DNA of 64,000 nucleotides from Dictyobacter kobayashii (GTDB taxonomy: Bacteria > Chloroflexota > Ktedonobacteria > Ktedonobacterales > Ktedonobacteraceae): assembly GCF_003967555.1 (NCBI RefSeq), contig NZ_BIFS01000002.1:1488001-1552000 (forward strand). Direction: 5' to 3'. The notes beneath the pieces are model-generated. The model did no database searches. It was given only the letters and a program-made list of their open reading frames with translations, and was not told the DNA's origin. A program made the translations under genes and the position numbers. Shown here in pieces: positions 1 through 8,804 of this stretch (the first letter of the stretch is position 1; the number at the start of each line of letters is the position of its first letter).

Positions 1-367
1 GGTCACGCCATCACGTACGGCATCGAAAAGTCGCTGTTTTTCTTGCTGTAGAGCGGCCAGAGCCTTGCGCGGTGCAACCAGGATCTCTTCTGCTTGCCGC
101 GCCTTTTCATCCACCTGCGGATCTTGCATCGAGACAATCTCTGGGATCTCTACTTTCGCAGGCATAAATGCTCCGACATCCAGCACAGTCAGAAAACAGA
201 GATCTTCCAGCAAAGAGGGGAGTAATTTGGCGGAAAGGCCTGGAGCAGGTACGGTAGAGACCTGGACATTGGATTTACCGCTGCCACGCCTGGCGTCCGC
301 TTCATATTCCTTAACCCACATCTGTATCACCCCGTAACGGTGGAGTGCCTCCGACACCTGCTTCCAG
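1..367 (-). pseudogene. 3' part of a helicase gene severed by an IS21 element, continuing beyond the window start
   Basis: Minus-strand coding sequence stays open from the IS21 junction to base 1. It reads WKQVSEALHRYGVIQ followed by a basic stretch and a LSAKLLPSLLEDL segment, as in the region after the DEAH motif of SNF2-like plasmid and phage helicases. The first codon after the element is the tryptophan that also ends the upstream helicase fragment at 2663, so the two halves are one gene. The fragment has no start of its own; its only near-N-terminal methionine lies within the helicase core. The downstream end is not in the window. Function as a separate protein is unlikely. Confidence 0.75.
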
Positions 368-440
368 TATTAAGGACGGTGTATACTCGAGCCGGTGAAG
401 AATTGACCGACCCCCAAGAAGGCGGTAGACTGAGGATATA
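364..440 (+). repeat. IS21 left end with target-site duplication
   Basis: CCAG at 364-367 is the left copy of a 4-bp target duplication. The element then begins TATTAAGGACGGTGTA, and the segment around 380-401 (CGAGCCGGTGAAGAATTG) matches the inverted right end near 2620-2650 with few mismatches. This is the terminal inverted repeat expected upstream of istA. Confidence 0.75.
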
Positions 441-469
441 AACACAACAATATTCTCAGGAGACCGACC

Positions 470-1720
470 ATGCTTAGGAGTCAGACAGTGCTAACAATAC
501 ACGATCTTTACACACAGGGGAAGAATGTACAGGAAATTGCTCAGGAGTTGGAGATCTCACGCACAACGGTACGCAAATACTTGAAACATCCCGAGGCGGT
601 GATCCCGAAACCGCGTCCGGTGCGTCCCTCCAAGCTTGATCCATTTAAAGAACAGATCAAGAAGTGGGTCATGGAAGACCATTGCACCAATTGCGAGGTG
701 ATCTTCGAGCGGTTACAGAAGATGGGCTACACCGGCAGGATCAGTATCCTCAAGGAATACGTGCAGCCGCTGCGGGCTGCAGTGGCTGGCCACGCGCCCG
801 TACAACGATACGAAACCAATCCAGGAGAGCAGGTTCAATTCGATTGGGGCGAGTTTGTATACGAGCATGAGGGTCAGATGCGTAAATTTTATGGATTTAC
901 GGCTATCCTTGGCTATTCACGCATGCGCTTTGTGACCTTTGTGAAGCGTTGCGACACACCCACGCTCATCCGCTGCTTAATGGAGGCATTTGAGTACTTT
1001 GGTGGCTTAACGAAGGTTGCGCTGACGGATCGCATGAAGAGCGTCCTCTTAGAAATGGAGGAGAACAAGCCGCGGTGGAATCCCCGCTTTGCCGATTTCA
1101 TGGTTTCCATTGGAGTTGGCGCACGCGTCTGCAAGCCGTACACACCACAAACGAAGGGCAAAGTCGAGCGTACAGTCAGCCATGTCAAGAAGAGTTTATG
1201 GGGTGGGGTCACCTTTACCGATCTGGATGATCTCAATCGCCAGGCGCATGCGTGGTGCGAGCGTATCAACTCCCGTGTGCATCGCACGACCCATGCACGG
1301 CCCGTGGATCGCCTTGCCGAAGAGAAGCTGCTGCCCTTGCCCCAAGACTTTGCTTGGGAACGCTTCGCCACCGAAGAGCGCAAAGTCACCTGGGATGGCT
1401 ACGTCTCCTACGATGGCGTGCTGTATGGGCTGCCAGGGACGCTGCAACTGGCAGGCAAACAGGTCCAGGTACGTGAGCGCAAGGGCTTGCTCACCGTCTG
1501 GTCGGCTGGCACTCAGGTGTTTGCTATCGAGAAGCGACCGCGCTCGCAAGAGAGCGTGCCGCACGCGGACCAGTGGAAGACCGTCGCCTCCGTCTCAGCT
1601 ACCCGCCGTGCGCCCACGCCCTTAGGCCATTTGCAGCCTGCCCCGGACGTCGAAAGCCGTCCCCTCCAGGAGTATGATCAGTATTGTGGAGTCGTGACCA
1701 TGCAGGAGGTGGTCGCATGA
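470..1720 (+). CDS. istA: IS21 transposase IstA
   Basis: A 416-residue DDE transposase. Residues about 8-42 form a helix-turn-helix (IAQELEISRTTVRKYL) for binding the element ends. The integrase core follows, with D125 in FDWGE, D187 in LTDRMK and E233 in KGKVERTV as the probable catalytic triad. The last third has the beta-strand-rich C-terminal domain of the family. Length is somewhat shorter than the longest IstA proteins but complete at both ends. It overlaps istB by the ATGA at 1717-1720, so the two are translationally coupled. IstA acts with the IstB ATPase to cut and join DNA. Confidence 0.95.
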   Translation: MLRSQTVLTIHDLYTQGKNVQEIAQELEISRTTVRKYLKHPEAVIPKPRPVRPSKLDPFKEQIKKWVMEDHCTNCEVIFERLQKMGYTGRISILKEYVQPLRAAVAGHAPVQRYETNPGEQVQFDWGEFVYEHEGQMRKFYGFTAILGYSRMRFVTFVKRCDTPTLIRCLMEAFEYFGGLTKVALTDRMKSVLLEMEENKPRWNPRFADFMVSIGVGARVCKPYTPQTKGKVERTVSHVKKSLWGGVTFTDLDDLNRQAHAWCERINSRVHRTTHARPVDRLAEEKLLPLPQDFAWERFATEERKVTWDGYVSYDGVLYGLPGTLQLAGKQVQVRERKGLLTVWSAGTQVFAIEKRPRSQESVPHADQWKTVASVSATRRAPTPLGHLQPAPDVESRPLQEYDQYCGVVTMQEVVA

Positions 1721-2511
1721 AGAAAGGAGTATACAAACAACTGAACTTAACGCACTTGGAAGCAGCACTGCCACACGTCCTAAATGCGGCCCGGCACGAG
1801 CAGTGGACCTATGAGATGTTGCTGGAACGAGCTCTGGCTGCGGAGTTAGATGGACGTGAGCAGAAGGCCATCGCTCGGCGGCTCAAAGCGGCGCGCATTC
1901 CTGGAAAAAAGACCTTGGATGGGTTCGATTTCTCCTTTCAGCCGACCCTTTCCGAACGGCGACTGCGGGAACTGGCGGATCTCTCGTTTGTGCGAACCTG
2001 TACCAATGTAGTCTTCCTCGGCCCTCCGGGGACAGGCAAAACACACTTGAGCTTGGCGTTGGCGGATCGAGCGCTCGCAGCAGGGCATTCCGTGTTGTTT
2101 ACGACCCTGGCTGAGCTCGCACAGGCCCTGGAAAGTGCATCGCATCCTGGCCTCATGCGGCAGCGTCTGCGGCGCTATATCGCGCCCAGTCTGCTGGTCA
2201 TCGACGAAGTCGGCTACACCAAGCTGTCACAGGAGCAGGCGCACCACTTCTTTGAGTTGGTGACGGCACGCTATGAGCATGGCTCGATCATCCTGACCTC
2301 CAACACGAGCTTTGCTCAATGGGGCGCTCTCCTGGGGGATGAAGTGCTTGCCACAGCACTGCTCGACAGGCTGCTTCACCATGCTGAGGTTATCCCCATT
2401 AATGGGCGCAGTTATCGCATGAAGGAGCGTCAGACCGAGCGTACGAGCCTCTCAGCCTCACCGGAAGTGGCTCTCAGCGCCACCGGCGGCAAATCTACCG
2501 GCGTTCGGTAA
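1717..2511 (+). CDS. istB: IS21 helper ATPase IstB
   Basis: A 264-residue AAA+ ATPase of the IstB/DnaC group that assists IstA in target selection and strand transfer. Walker A is GPPGTGKT at residues 102-109 and Walker B is LLVIDEVGY. The start chosen is the ATG in the ATGA overlap with the istA stop, preceded by AGGAGGT at 1704-1710; an in-frame codon at 1684 lies inside istA and is less likely. The C-terminus ends in a low-complexity Ser/Thr/Glu tail. No break is visible. Confidence 0.95.
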   Translation: MKKGVYKQLNLTHLEAALPHVLNAARHEQWTYEMLLERALAAELDGREQKAIARRLKAARIPGKKTLDGFDFSFQPTLSERRLRELADLSFVRTCTNVVFLGPPGTGKTHLSLALADRALAAGHSVLFTTLAELAQALESASHPGLMRQRLRRYIAPSLLVIDEVGYTKLSQEQAHHFFELVTARYEHGSIILTSNTSFAQWGALLGDEVLATALLDRLLHHAEVIPINGRSYRMKERQTERTSLSASPEVALSATGGKSTGVR

Positions 2512-2666
2512 GCGGCGTTTGTGCGCCGGCGTTGGGATCACTTGATTCTGGCGCAGTTTGGTCGGCATTTGTTCGCCGGCGCTCATGGAATGTTGTTCTT
2601 TGGAGTTCGTTTCACTAGGGCGGCCAATTCTCAATCGGCTCGTGATTACACCGGCCTTGACACCAG
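2512..2666 (+). repeat. IS21 right end with subterminal repeats and target duplication
   Basis: After istB, two related blocks occur (GGCGTTTGTGCGCCGGCG and GGCATTTGTTCGCCGGCG), about 48 bp apart, as is common for subterminal transposase sites of this family. The outermost inverted repeat ends at 2662 and is followed by the second CCAG target copy at 2663-2666. Confidence 0.6.
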
Positions 2667-4135
2667 GTCAGGCCCAGACGTTTCCAGAAGCGGGGATTGA
2701 AGCGATACCAGTAGAAGTAGAAGCTGGCTACATCGCCTCCATAATGAGTTCCACTGGTAAGCATGTGCGATTGTGCCGCACGCATCACCCGATGTAAGGC
2801 CCGAGCGATATCCGAGTTTTGCGCACGCCCATTATGGCTCTCATCGACAATAGACAGGGCCACACATCCCTCGAAGAAACGGATCAGATATTCATAGACC
2901 CCAAAGCTGTCTGGCGGTGGCGCAATCTGATCATAGTAATCAACAGATAATGGATCGGCAGCATGATGCACCTGGATGGTTGCCATCCCTTCCGAGGTGC
3001 GGGTGATACGAGTGGCTTGCCGAGCGGACAGCACCTGACAAGGATCTTTTTGCGCAGTTTCCACATGATCCACAGACACGCGTTTGCGCAGTGGTGGCTG
3101 GATCACGGTATCGATGACCTGTGTCCATTCTCGATAAGAGATCGATGGATATTTCTGCTGCGTTGTCTGCACACGCGCTTGGGTCCAGAGGGGTGTGCGC
3201 AGACTTTTTTGATGCTGGCGCGTTCGTTCTGCATTCCGTGTATGAACGCAGGTACACCACCGAGGCTTTTTCTCAAACCAGCCTCGACTCGTCACCACGC
3301 TCTTCAGACTCTCATTCTCCTCCTCATCTTCCTGCTGTAACAGCTCAGAACCATCATCACGCTGATCCGTTTTTGCTGGTTGCAGACGATCGGGAATGCC
3401 AAGGATCAGGCCAAAACAGTCCGGACACCGATAGTGCGTTTTTGTGCGCGCTTCCATCAATGGCTCCCCGGTGGCACGTGAGCGGTACCCAATCAACTGG
3501 TCATGTGGATCCAGGATTCCCTCTAGTTCAGGTAGAAGTTCGGCCGCTGGCTCCGTCACCAGATGATGTTCCGTGCTGTGCTTTTCTAGCATCGCTGGCT
3601 CCCAACTCCGGCCGGATCCACGTGGCTGCGATTGCGAGTGGGAACAGATGGCAATGACGGCGGGAGCCTCACTGACCGCGCAACGCTGGAGCCAGTACGT
3701 GATATCATCATACCGCTGCACCATAATGGTCTCCGCTTGTGGCCAGGCTGCATTGATCTCCCGGGCAAATTCCTTCGTCACTTTTTTGGGCGTCGTCACC
3801 AGCACGGGCAGCGAGAGTGGACCCGCCTGTTCTGGAAGCACCAACTCGCCTGAATCAATCCGGCGATACGCCACAATCTGCCTGGTGCTCTTATCCTCAC
3901 GAATCTGCGCTTCCCCGTGAGCATTCTGTGGCAAGCGTTCCCCATAGACTGGCTCCAGATGTAACATGGCGCGGGTCCGGGGATTCTTGAGCCAGGTGCG
4001 GCGAAGCTGGCGCATCCATTGCGGCTGTGTATAACCATTCATGGTCCGATGCTGCTGCCACGCATACGCCTGTCTGGCTGCTGTTGCGACCGAAAGTCTG
4101 GTCTTGCCGGTTCCAGGTTCACCTTGAATGGCCAC
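2615..4135 (-). pseudogene. SNF2-like helicase ATPase domain, interrupted by IS21
   Basis: Opens with GTG and immediately shows Walker A, GEPGTGKT (residues 5-12). A Cys-rich insert (CPDC, then CTC) and a DEAH-type motif (IVDESHNG) follow, then TSGTHYGG, the motif III region. The final sixteen or so residues, after LGLTW, are read from the IS21 end and are not native. A helicase starting at its own Walker A is unusual: the residues expected before it are found in frame zero of the upstream methyltransferase gene, so this was probably one polypeptide with that gene before a one-base deletion at 4160-4162. Role inferred: DNA translocation in plasmid or phage replication or repair. Confidence 0.8.
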
Positions 4136-5547
4136 CAGTCCGCGCTCATCAAGGGTGCGCCCATGGCACAGACACGATGCATCTGCGCGGGAGCCAGTCC
4201 AGGAAAGGGAGCCTGGGGAAGTTGTTTATCGATTCCGAACTGGGTCAGCACGCGCAGTTCCCAATCTTCGGGATCCAATTGATATAGAGGTGGCCGCTTC
4301 TGCTGGGCGTAAGATGCCAGCGTGGAAATCCAGGGTGAGAGGAAATCAAAGACGGCGTTGCCCTCATAATAGCGCGTCTGCCCTTTTGAGAGATCCAGCA
4401 CACCCAGCACTGGATAATCCTGCAACTGCCGGGCCGACGCTTTGATGACACCTTTATTGCGTAAATTCTCCCTGGTATCCGCATCCAGCGTCATCTTTGA
4501 CCATTCAGATCCGACAAATGCCGTTAAGAGATACGGAGTGCCATCCAGATCAATCACCTCGCCTCCAAGCATCCCGGTCATAATCTCGGCAGCGACATGG
4601 GCGACACCAGTATAGGGCATCGCGGGACGCTCCAACAACGTCTCCTCTTGCCAGGTGGTAGCCTGGGCCCATTCTGCCGAGAGATAGGCTCCGGATCCGG
4701 GCTGCTCGGTGGTTCCCATCAATGTTTCCAGGATCAACGCCTCATCAGCATTCTGGATCTCAAAATAGGGAGCCGACGAAACGGTGGGAACCATATAGGG
4801 ATCATCGATCGGGATCGCAGGAAGGGTTGGCGGAGCTACCTGACCCGCCCAATATTCTTCATCGTTGTGTTTGGGATCTTTGCGCCAGCGGTAAGCGAGC
4901 AAATCCTGAATGCGTGCATCATCCAGGTCACACTCGGCTGCCCGTTTCCGACCAACCACCACAAGCTGGGTATATTTCTCAAAAGGACTCTCTGTTTCGC
5001 CTTCCTCCAGCGACGGTACCTTCCAGACGCGTACCGCATCAAACCAGCGGTTCCAATACGTCACCATCTTGTGATCCCAGGCAGAGCGCGCGGGTAAAAT
5101 AGCGACCAGAATACCATTATCCACAAGAGCCTCGGTCGTTCGAGTCACAAAGCGATACTCAGCACGGCGTCCGTTCACGAAAAAGTACGGAGGATTCAGG
5201 ACCGCCAGACTGATACTCCTGGCTGGAAGCTTTACTCCTTCAATCGCGCTGGGAAGCAGTGTTGGGAGGAGAGGAGCCAAGCGTGCGCGAGCCGTCGCGG
5301 CACGTTCAGCACTAATCTCGATGCCAGTACAGCCAATACGGCAGTTCAGATCCAGATCCAACAACGGTAATAAAAGATCACCTTCACCTGCTGCTGGATC
5401 CAGCACGGTCACCAGGGAACCAGCAGGGGTGGCTCCCGATGGAGCAGCAGGGAAGGATAAAAGATGACGATAGATACGTTCACTGATACTCGCAGGTGTG
5501 CGTACAAATGAAGAATGCGAAAGGTTTTCCAGGGTTCCGTGAGCCAT
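4039..5547 (-). CDS. SAM-dependent DNA methyltransferase-like domain (DUF6094 type) with the helicase N-terminus attached
   Basis: Motif I is DPAAGEGDLLLPL and motif IV is NPPYFF, which mark a class I methyltransferase of the N6-adenine (NPPY) kind; LVVVGRK is a later core strand. After roughly residue 400 the sequence changes to LYQLDPEDWELRVLTQFG and APAQMHRVCAMGA, which resembles the region just before Walker A of helicases. The last forty or so residues are out of frame: adding one base in the CCC at 4160-4162 continues the frame into the helicase (DERGLVAIQGEPGTGKT). The start is ATG at 5547, 12 bp after the stop of the next upstream gene. DNA base modification is inferred from motifs only. 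Confidence 0.75.
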   Translation of the reverse strand: MAHGTLENLSHSSFVRTPASISERIYRHLLSFPAAPSGATPAGSLVTVLDPAAGEGDLLLPLLDLDLNCRIGCTGIEISAERAATARARLAPLLPTLLPSAIEGVKLPARSISLAVLNPPYFFVNGRRAEYRFVTRTTEALVDNGILVAILPARSAWDHKMVTYWNRWFDAVRVWKVPSLEEGETESPFEKYTQLVVVGRKRAAECDLDDARIQDLLAYRWRKDPKHNDEEYWAGQVAPPTLPAIPIDDPYMVPTVSSAPYFEIQNADEALILETLMGTTEQPGSGAYLSAEWAQATTWQEETLLERPAMPYTGVAHVAAEIMTGMLGGEVIDLDGTPYLLTAFVGSEWSKMTLDADTRENLRNKGVIKASARQLQDYPVLGVLDLSKGQTRYYEGNAVFDFLSPWISTLASYAQQKRPPLYQLDPEDWELRVLTQFGIDKQLPQAPFPGLAPAQMHRVCAMGAPLMSADWWPFKVNLEPARPDFRSQQQPDRRMRGSSIGP

Positions 5548-5559
5548 AGTAGAGATCTC

Positions 5560-6396
5560 CTAGACGCTCGCGCGCCAAAAGAAAACCCCGCTTGCTAGAA
5601 AAGCAAGCGGGGTGGATAAAGGAACGTTACAATACATCAGCCAGGGATCAGTCACGGGACCAGGGGAGCCAGCCTTCGAGGACCCCTGGGCAATCAGCGT
5701 ATTCCATTGGTGAACATCCGGATGGATCTTCCAGACGCGTACCCCCAATGCTGGCATTACTTCTATCAGTTGATGTTTAAGCCCATGGTGCCATAAGGCA
5801 CTAGCCCACAACTGGATCCGTTCGGGATGGGTATCATCTCGATAGAGCAACACCACCCGCATCGCCCGTAAATGTCCGAGAAAACTCAAGGCATGAGGCG
5901 TCTCTTCCTGTAAATTCCCTAGCACATAGCGCGGCGTCACCACCGGGATCGACTGCTTCTGACGCTGAGGATGCTTGTCCATTGGAGGAGCCTGGAGAAT
6001 ACCCTGAGCGATATGGGCGCTCAACGGGATGGTTAGCGCATGAGCCAGTTTCAGACCAGGAAGCCGGGTCGCGATTTCTTTGTAGCGTTCCGTCTCCAGT
6101 CGCGTAAATGACTGCTCCTCCTGTGGCCAGGGAACCGTCTCGGCATGGCGGAACACCGCCTCTTTCTTTTTCCAAATCTGTGCCAGAACCGCACTCACAC
6201 TGGTATCACGTCCGACCAGACTCATAAGCACAACCTGTCCTGCATCAAACGCGATCGCCGTTACATTCACCACCTGACCATCTTGTTCGATCGTGCCAAC
6301 GAAACCATCAGGACTAAAAGGACGCACCGGAACAGTACCAATCAGTAAGGGCGTGAATGAAGGTTTAGAGCGTTGGGAAATAGCTGGTGCAAACAT
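5560..6396 (-). CDS. Uncharacterised protein of the recombination/replication module
   Basis: A 278-residue soluble protein of unknown family. There is no signal peptide or membrane helix. It has an N-terminal beta-rich part (VNVTAIAFDAGQVVLMSLVG) and a C-terminal part with RVVLLYRDD and RVWKIHP. The start has a GGAT-type ribosome site shortly before ATG at 6396. It lies between the Rad52-like gene and the methyltransferase-helicase, all on one strand with short gaps, so a shared role is likely. The last forty residues overlap a strong terminator and may be a frame artefact; the true stop may be at 5648. Confidence 0.65.
   Translation of the reverse strand: MFAPAISQRSKPSFTPLLIGTVPVRPFSPDGFVGTIEQDGQVVNVTAIAFDAGQVVLMSLVGRDTSVSAVLAQIWKKKEAVFRHAETVPWPQEEQSFTRLETERYKEIATRLPGLKLAHALTIPLSAHIAQGILQAPPMDKHPQRQKQSIPVVTPRYVLGNLQEETPHALSFLGHLRAMRVVLLYRDDTHPERIQLWASALWHHGLKHQLIEVMPALGVRVWKIHPDVHQWNTLIAQGSSKAGSPGPVTDPWLMYCNVPLSTPLAFLASGVFFWRASV
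5577..5612 (-). terminator. Rho-independent terminator inside the 3' end of a reading frame
   Basis: On the minus strand an 11-bp GC-rich stem (CCCCGCTTGCT / AGCAAGCGGGG) with a 5-nt loop is followed by TTTTCTTTT. It is a textbook terminator, yet it lies before the annotated stop of the 5560-6396 gene. If one base is restored in the C-run at 5683-5686, that gene would instead stop at 5648-5650, upstream of the hairpin. Confidence 0.8.
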
Positions 6397-6416
6397 GGGA
6401 AGGAATCCTTTCTCGG

Positions 6417-7424
6417 CTAAGATTGTTGAACGGCATCAGATATAGATGCAGTCGCGACATGTCTACTGGGAGCCAGCTCGCTCTTTTTCTGTTCCGCCCG
6501 CTTCTGGGCAGCGAAAATCCGGTTGGCCAGATGCTCAAATTGAGCGTCAGAGAGTTCGGCGAACGTGGACACGCTGTATTGCTCACAAATGCGTTGAATA
6601 CGCTCTCCATTGTGCTTCAATTGCTGCTCTAGCCAGTGGACTTTGTGCTCCGTGAGACTCACACCCCCACTGGGAGCCACGGGCTCTGATGTCATGGGAA
6701 CCGGAGCCACCGCTTCTTGAGGATCCAGAGAGGTGGACCCGGATGTTTGCGGTGATGATGGTGTGGGAGCCACAGAATTCGGAGCCGATTCCAGGATTGT
6801 AGCGTTCATGGATGCGGGAGCCACTTGTGACGTGGCACGTTCCGGCAAAACCAGTTGCCGTGATGGACGATGTCCCTGGCCTGGCTGATCTTGTTGAGGA
6901 TCCGGCAGAGAGATGCCAGCCTTTCGATACAACCGCATGGTCAATTGATATGTCTGCTCCGCCGTCAAAGCAATCGTGCGGCTTGTTGGATCGTAAGGAA
7001 CCCAGACCTTTGGCAAGGTATACAAGTAGCGCCCCAGGCGGAACTGTGCGCATGCGCGGCGGAATCCTTGTGAATAAGCGACCGTCGCACTATTTTCAGA
7101 ATCATGTAGTTCGCCTTTGCGCGACAAACTACTCAAAAACGATTCGCCATAGTCGGTATGCTCGATATCGCAAACCGTGACCGTGACGGGTATCACGAGC
7201 TTATTGCCGATAGCGTAAGGCGGATTATACGGCGTGCTCCAGAAACCAAAGGCCAGATCATTCAAACGATCCTCATAGGCGCGTTTATCCGCATAAGGCA
7301 ACGCCAGGCACACCCATTCGCCAGATTCTTTTTTCTTCGGCGATTTGGGCAGATACTTCACATCGTGAGGAGCAAAAGGTTGCTGTAAACCGCCTTCGAT
7401 AGAGGCAAGAGTCAATGTAGTCAT
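6417..7424 (-). CDS. Rad52/Rad22-family single-strand annealing protein
   Basis: The N-terminal 170 residues match the Rad52/Rad22 DNA-binding fold: the opening segment LQQPFAPHDVKYLPKSPKKK, then NDLAFGFWSTPYNPPY, VIPVTVTVCDIEH, and the helix AYSQGFRRACAQFRLGRYLY. A Pro/Ser/Thr-rich linker (about 180-260) leads to a short helical C-terminus (VHWLEQQLKHNGERIQRI). Such proteins anneal complementary single strands and are common in phage and plasmid recombination modules. It starts 20 bp upstream of the next minus-strand gene, consistent with an operon. Confidence 0.85.
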   Translation of the reverse strand: MTTLTLASIEGGLQQPFAPHDVKYLPKSPKKKESGEWVCLALPYADKRAYEDRLNDLAFGFWSTPYNPPYAIGNKLVIPVTVTVCDIEHTDYGESFLSSLSRKGELHDSENSATVAYSQGFRRACAQFRLGRYLYTLPKVWVPYDPTSRTIALTAEQTYQLTMRLYRKAGISLPDPQQDQPGQGHRPSRQLVLPERATSQVAPASMNATILESAPNSVAPTPSSPQTSGSTSLDPQEAVAPVPMTSEPVAPSGGVSLTEHKVHWLEQQLKHNGERIQRICEQYSVSTFAELSDAQFEHLANRIFAAQKRAEQKKSELAPSRHVATASISDAVQQS

Positions 7425-7601
7425 GAGATTACCATTTCTATTCAGGAGAGATATCCATCAGCGTGATATCTCCTCACAAACACACATGAGAAAAGGGACA
7501 AGAATGATCTCCTGAGGCCATGGCATGACAGAATAAAAGCTCGACAAAGCGAGCAGGATATGTTACGCTACAAGCCATAAGGAGATAACTCCTTGCTACG
7601 G

Positions 7602-7644
7602 AAGCCACACCAGATTCCAAACTAGAAGTGGCTTTCTTTTTTTT
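7602..7644 (+). terminator. Plus-strand Rho-independent terminator without an assigned gene
   Basis: AAGCCAC (7602-7608) pairs with GTGGCTT (7628-7634) and is followed by TTTCTTTTTTTT. There is no plus-strand gene upstream; it may end a small RNA or antisense transcript. Confidence 0.6.
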
Positions 7645-7777
7645 GGGGAAAATCAAGGGCATATCTGAATGTCCAGAGGCCAGCAAGGTGGTCCCCGGAT
7701 CAGGCATAAAGGTCGCATACAACCTCCAGGGGAAGTAAGAAAAGACGATGTTTGTGGGATAGAGGAGGGTAAAGAGA

Positions 7778-7809
7778 AACAGCAGATCCTGTTGGGAACC
7801 TGCTGTTTG
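7778..7809 (-). terminator. Hairpin downstream of the coiled-coil gene
   Basis: AAACAGCAG (7778-7786) pairs with CTGCTGTTT (7801-7809). On the minus strand it follows the stop of the 7821-8450 gene by about 12 bp and leads into CTCTTTACC. The T-tract is weak. Confidence 0.45.
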
Positions 7810-7820
7810 AAAAATACTAT

Positions 7821-8450
7821 TTATTTGGAGAACATCGACACCTTTAAGATGGCTTCGTCTATGTCTGCCGTCTGTGTATCAGTCGCGTGGAAACGCGTGG
7901 TATGGTGGCTATCATCAAGAGCATCCCGCTGCTGACGATTTGTGCCGAGCTTTTCACGTACCTCGCTGAGCTGTTGTTGCAGTGCTTTCTGTTCACGTTG
8001 AAGCGTTTGCGCTTCTTCTTGCAGGCGCTTCTGTTCACGCACCTTTTCGAGCACAGCCTGCTTCTTTCGTAACTCAGCCTGATCATCATGCACTGCCAAC
8101 CAGCGATATTCACGCTGAATCAGCGTCTCCAGCTCATAGAGCCGTGTATTTTCTTCAAGTTCCGAAGCACGCTGCTTTTGTTCCGCCTTCCAGGCTTCAT
8201 ATTCAGCTTTGAGATCCTGCATCTGGAACTCGACACGCTCACATTCCTTCCGCAACTGCCGCACCTCAAAGATCATGCTCCGACGATACAACGGAGCCAA
8301 CAGAGATACGAGCTGATGAGCAGGACTTTTACACTGCTCAATCTGAGCCAGAATAGTATCGCGCCGCCGCTCCAAAGACTGCAATTGGCGCTCAAAGGAC
8401 GCCGCGCGTTCAGCATAATCATGAAGAGTAGGAAATCGTTGCAGAGTCAT
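7821..8450 (-). CDS. Coiled-coil protein of unknown function
   Basis: About 209 residues, almost wholly alpha-helical and rich in Glu, Gln, Arg and Lys, with heptad-like stretches across residues 15-180 (LQSLERRRDTILAQIEQ, EKVREQKRLQEEAQTL). The ATG at 8450 is preferred because AGGAAGG lies 8-10 bases before it; the open frame extends further upstream but lacks a site. It has no membrane segment or catalytic motif. Lying between a recombinase and the Rad52 module, it may be structural or a DNA-bridging partner, but this is only context. Confidence 0.6.
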   Translation of the reverse strand: MTLQRFPTLHDYAERAASFERQLQSLERRRDTILAQIEQCKSPAHQLVSLLAPLYRRSMIFEVRQLRKECERVEFQMQDLKAEYEAWKAEQKQRASELEENTRLYELETLIQREYRWLAVHDDQAELRKKQAVLEKVREQKRLQEEAQTLQREQKALQQQLSEVREKLGTNRQQRDALDDSHHTTRFHATDTQTADIDEAILKVSMFSK

Positions 8451-8558
8451 TGGGTTCACCTTCCTTCTTGTAAACACAACAATAGAAAGGCAGAAGAAAC
8501 CCAATAGGCTCTTCCTGCGGACGAAATCCTCCTTTCTATCATTACTCATCATCCAGCA

Positions 8559-8804
8559 TTGTCATCTGGAAATCATATACAGACAATACACACAACACCC
8601 GTCCCTGGAGCAACTCACAGGCAAAGTGGGTCATCCTTTAATCATGCCTTGCATCACCTTCTAGAAGCGATAGCAAGAGAGCAGATCCGGCTCGGTCGAT
8701 CCCAGGAGGAACTCACTGGCGTAGAGACCATCCTACTATTCCCCAAACACCAAACCTATGGTAGAAGCTGGATAAGGAATAAAAGAAAAAGCTATTACTA
8801 CTGA
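8559..8804 (+). CDS. Possible small protein sharing sequence with the 10.8-kb region
   Basis: An 81-codon frame opposite the coiled-coil gene. Its middle (GRSQEELTGVETILLF) aligns with GRLLEQLTAIETNLPSF encoded at 10757-10805. Similarity at both DNA and protein level could mean a small gene family or a duplicated leader region. No ribosome site is clear. The following stretch to 9015 shows no gene. Confidence 0.25.
   Translation: MSSGNHIQTIHTTPVPGATHRQSGSSFNHALHHLLEAIAREQIRLGRSQEELTGVETILLFPKHQTYGRSWIRNKRKSYYY
8605..8640 (+). repeat. Diverged repeat, copy 1 (partial)
   Basis: CTGGAGCAACTCACAG followed after a gap by CATCCTTTA, the same blocks as at 10766-10810, with an internal deletion relative to the other copies. 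Confidence 0.5.
8694..8754 (+). repeat. Diverged 61-bp repeat, copy 2
   Basis: Begins GGTCGAT and ends ACACCAAA; aligns without gaps to 10757-10817 with 47 of 61 identical positions by hand count. It sits upstream of and divergent from the coiled-coil gene. Confidence 0.6.

Larger units (their letters stand above)
368..2662 (+). mobile_element. IS21-family insertion sequence, apparently complete
   Basis: The 2295-bp element carries istA and istB in the usual overlapping order and is bounded by imperfect inverted repeats (left TATTAAGGACGGTGTA, right end read inward TGTCAAGGCCGGTGTA). CCAG flanks both ends (364-367 and 2663-2666), a 4-bp duplication within the range known for IS21. Both transposition genes look intact, so the element could be active. 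It interrupts a helicase gene on the opposite strand; deleting 368-2662 plus one CCAG restores that frame. Confidence 0.9.
7425..7820. other. Intergenic region with several hairpins
   Basis: No convincing gene. It holds an 8-bp inverted repeat (GAGATATC / GATATCTC, 7447-7471) just upstream of the Rad52-like gene, a small hairpin GCTCG/CGAGC near 7539-7554, and the two terminator-like hairpins listed separately. A short plus-strand transcript ending at 7644 is possible but has no recognised product. Confidence 0.5.

Noticed and set aside
65..337. Plus-strand open frame of 90 codons
   Set aside because: It lies opposite the well-supported helicase fragment, whose sequence joins the other half exactly.
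7474..7722. Minus-strand frame of 82 codons
   Set aside because: It spans hairpins and a terminator T-run, has no ribosome site and no protein-like pattern.
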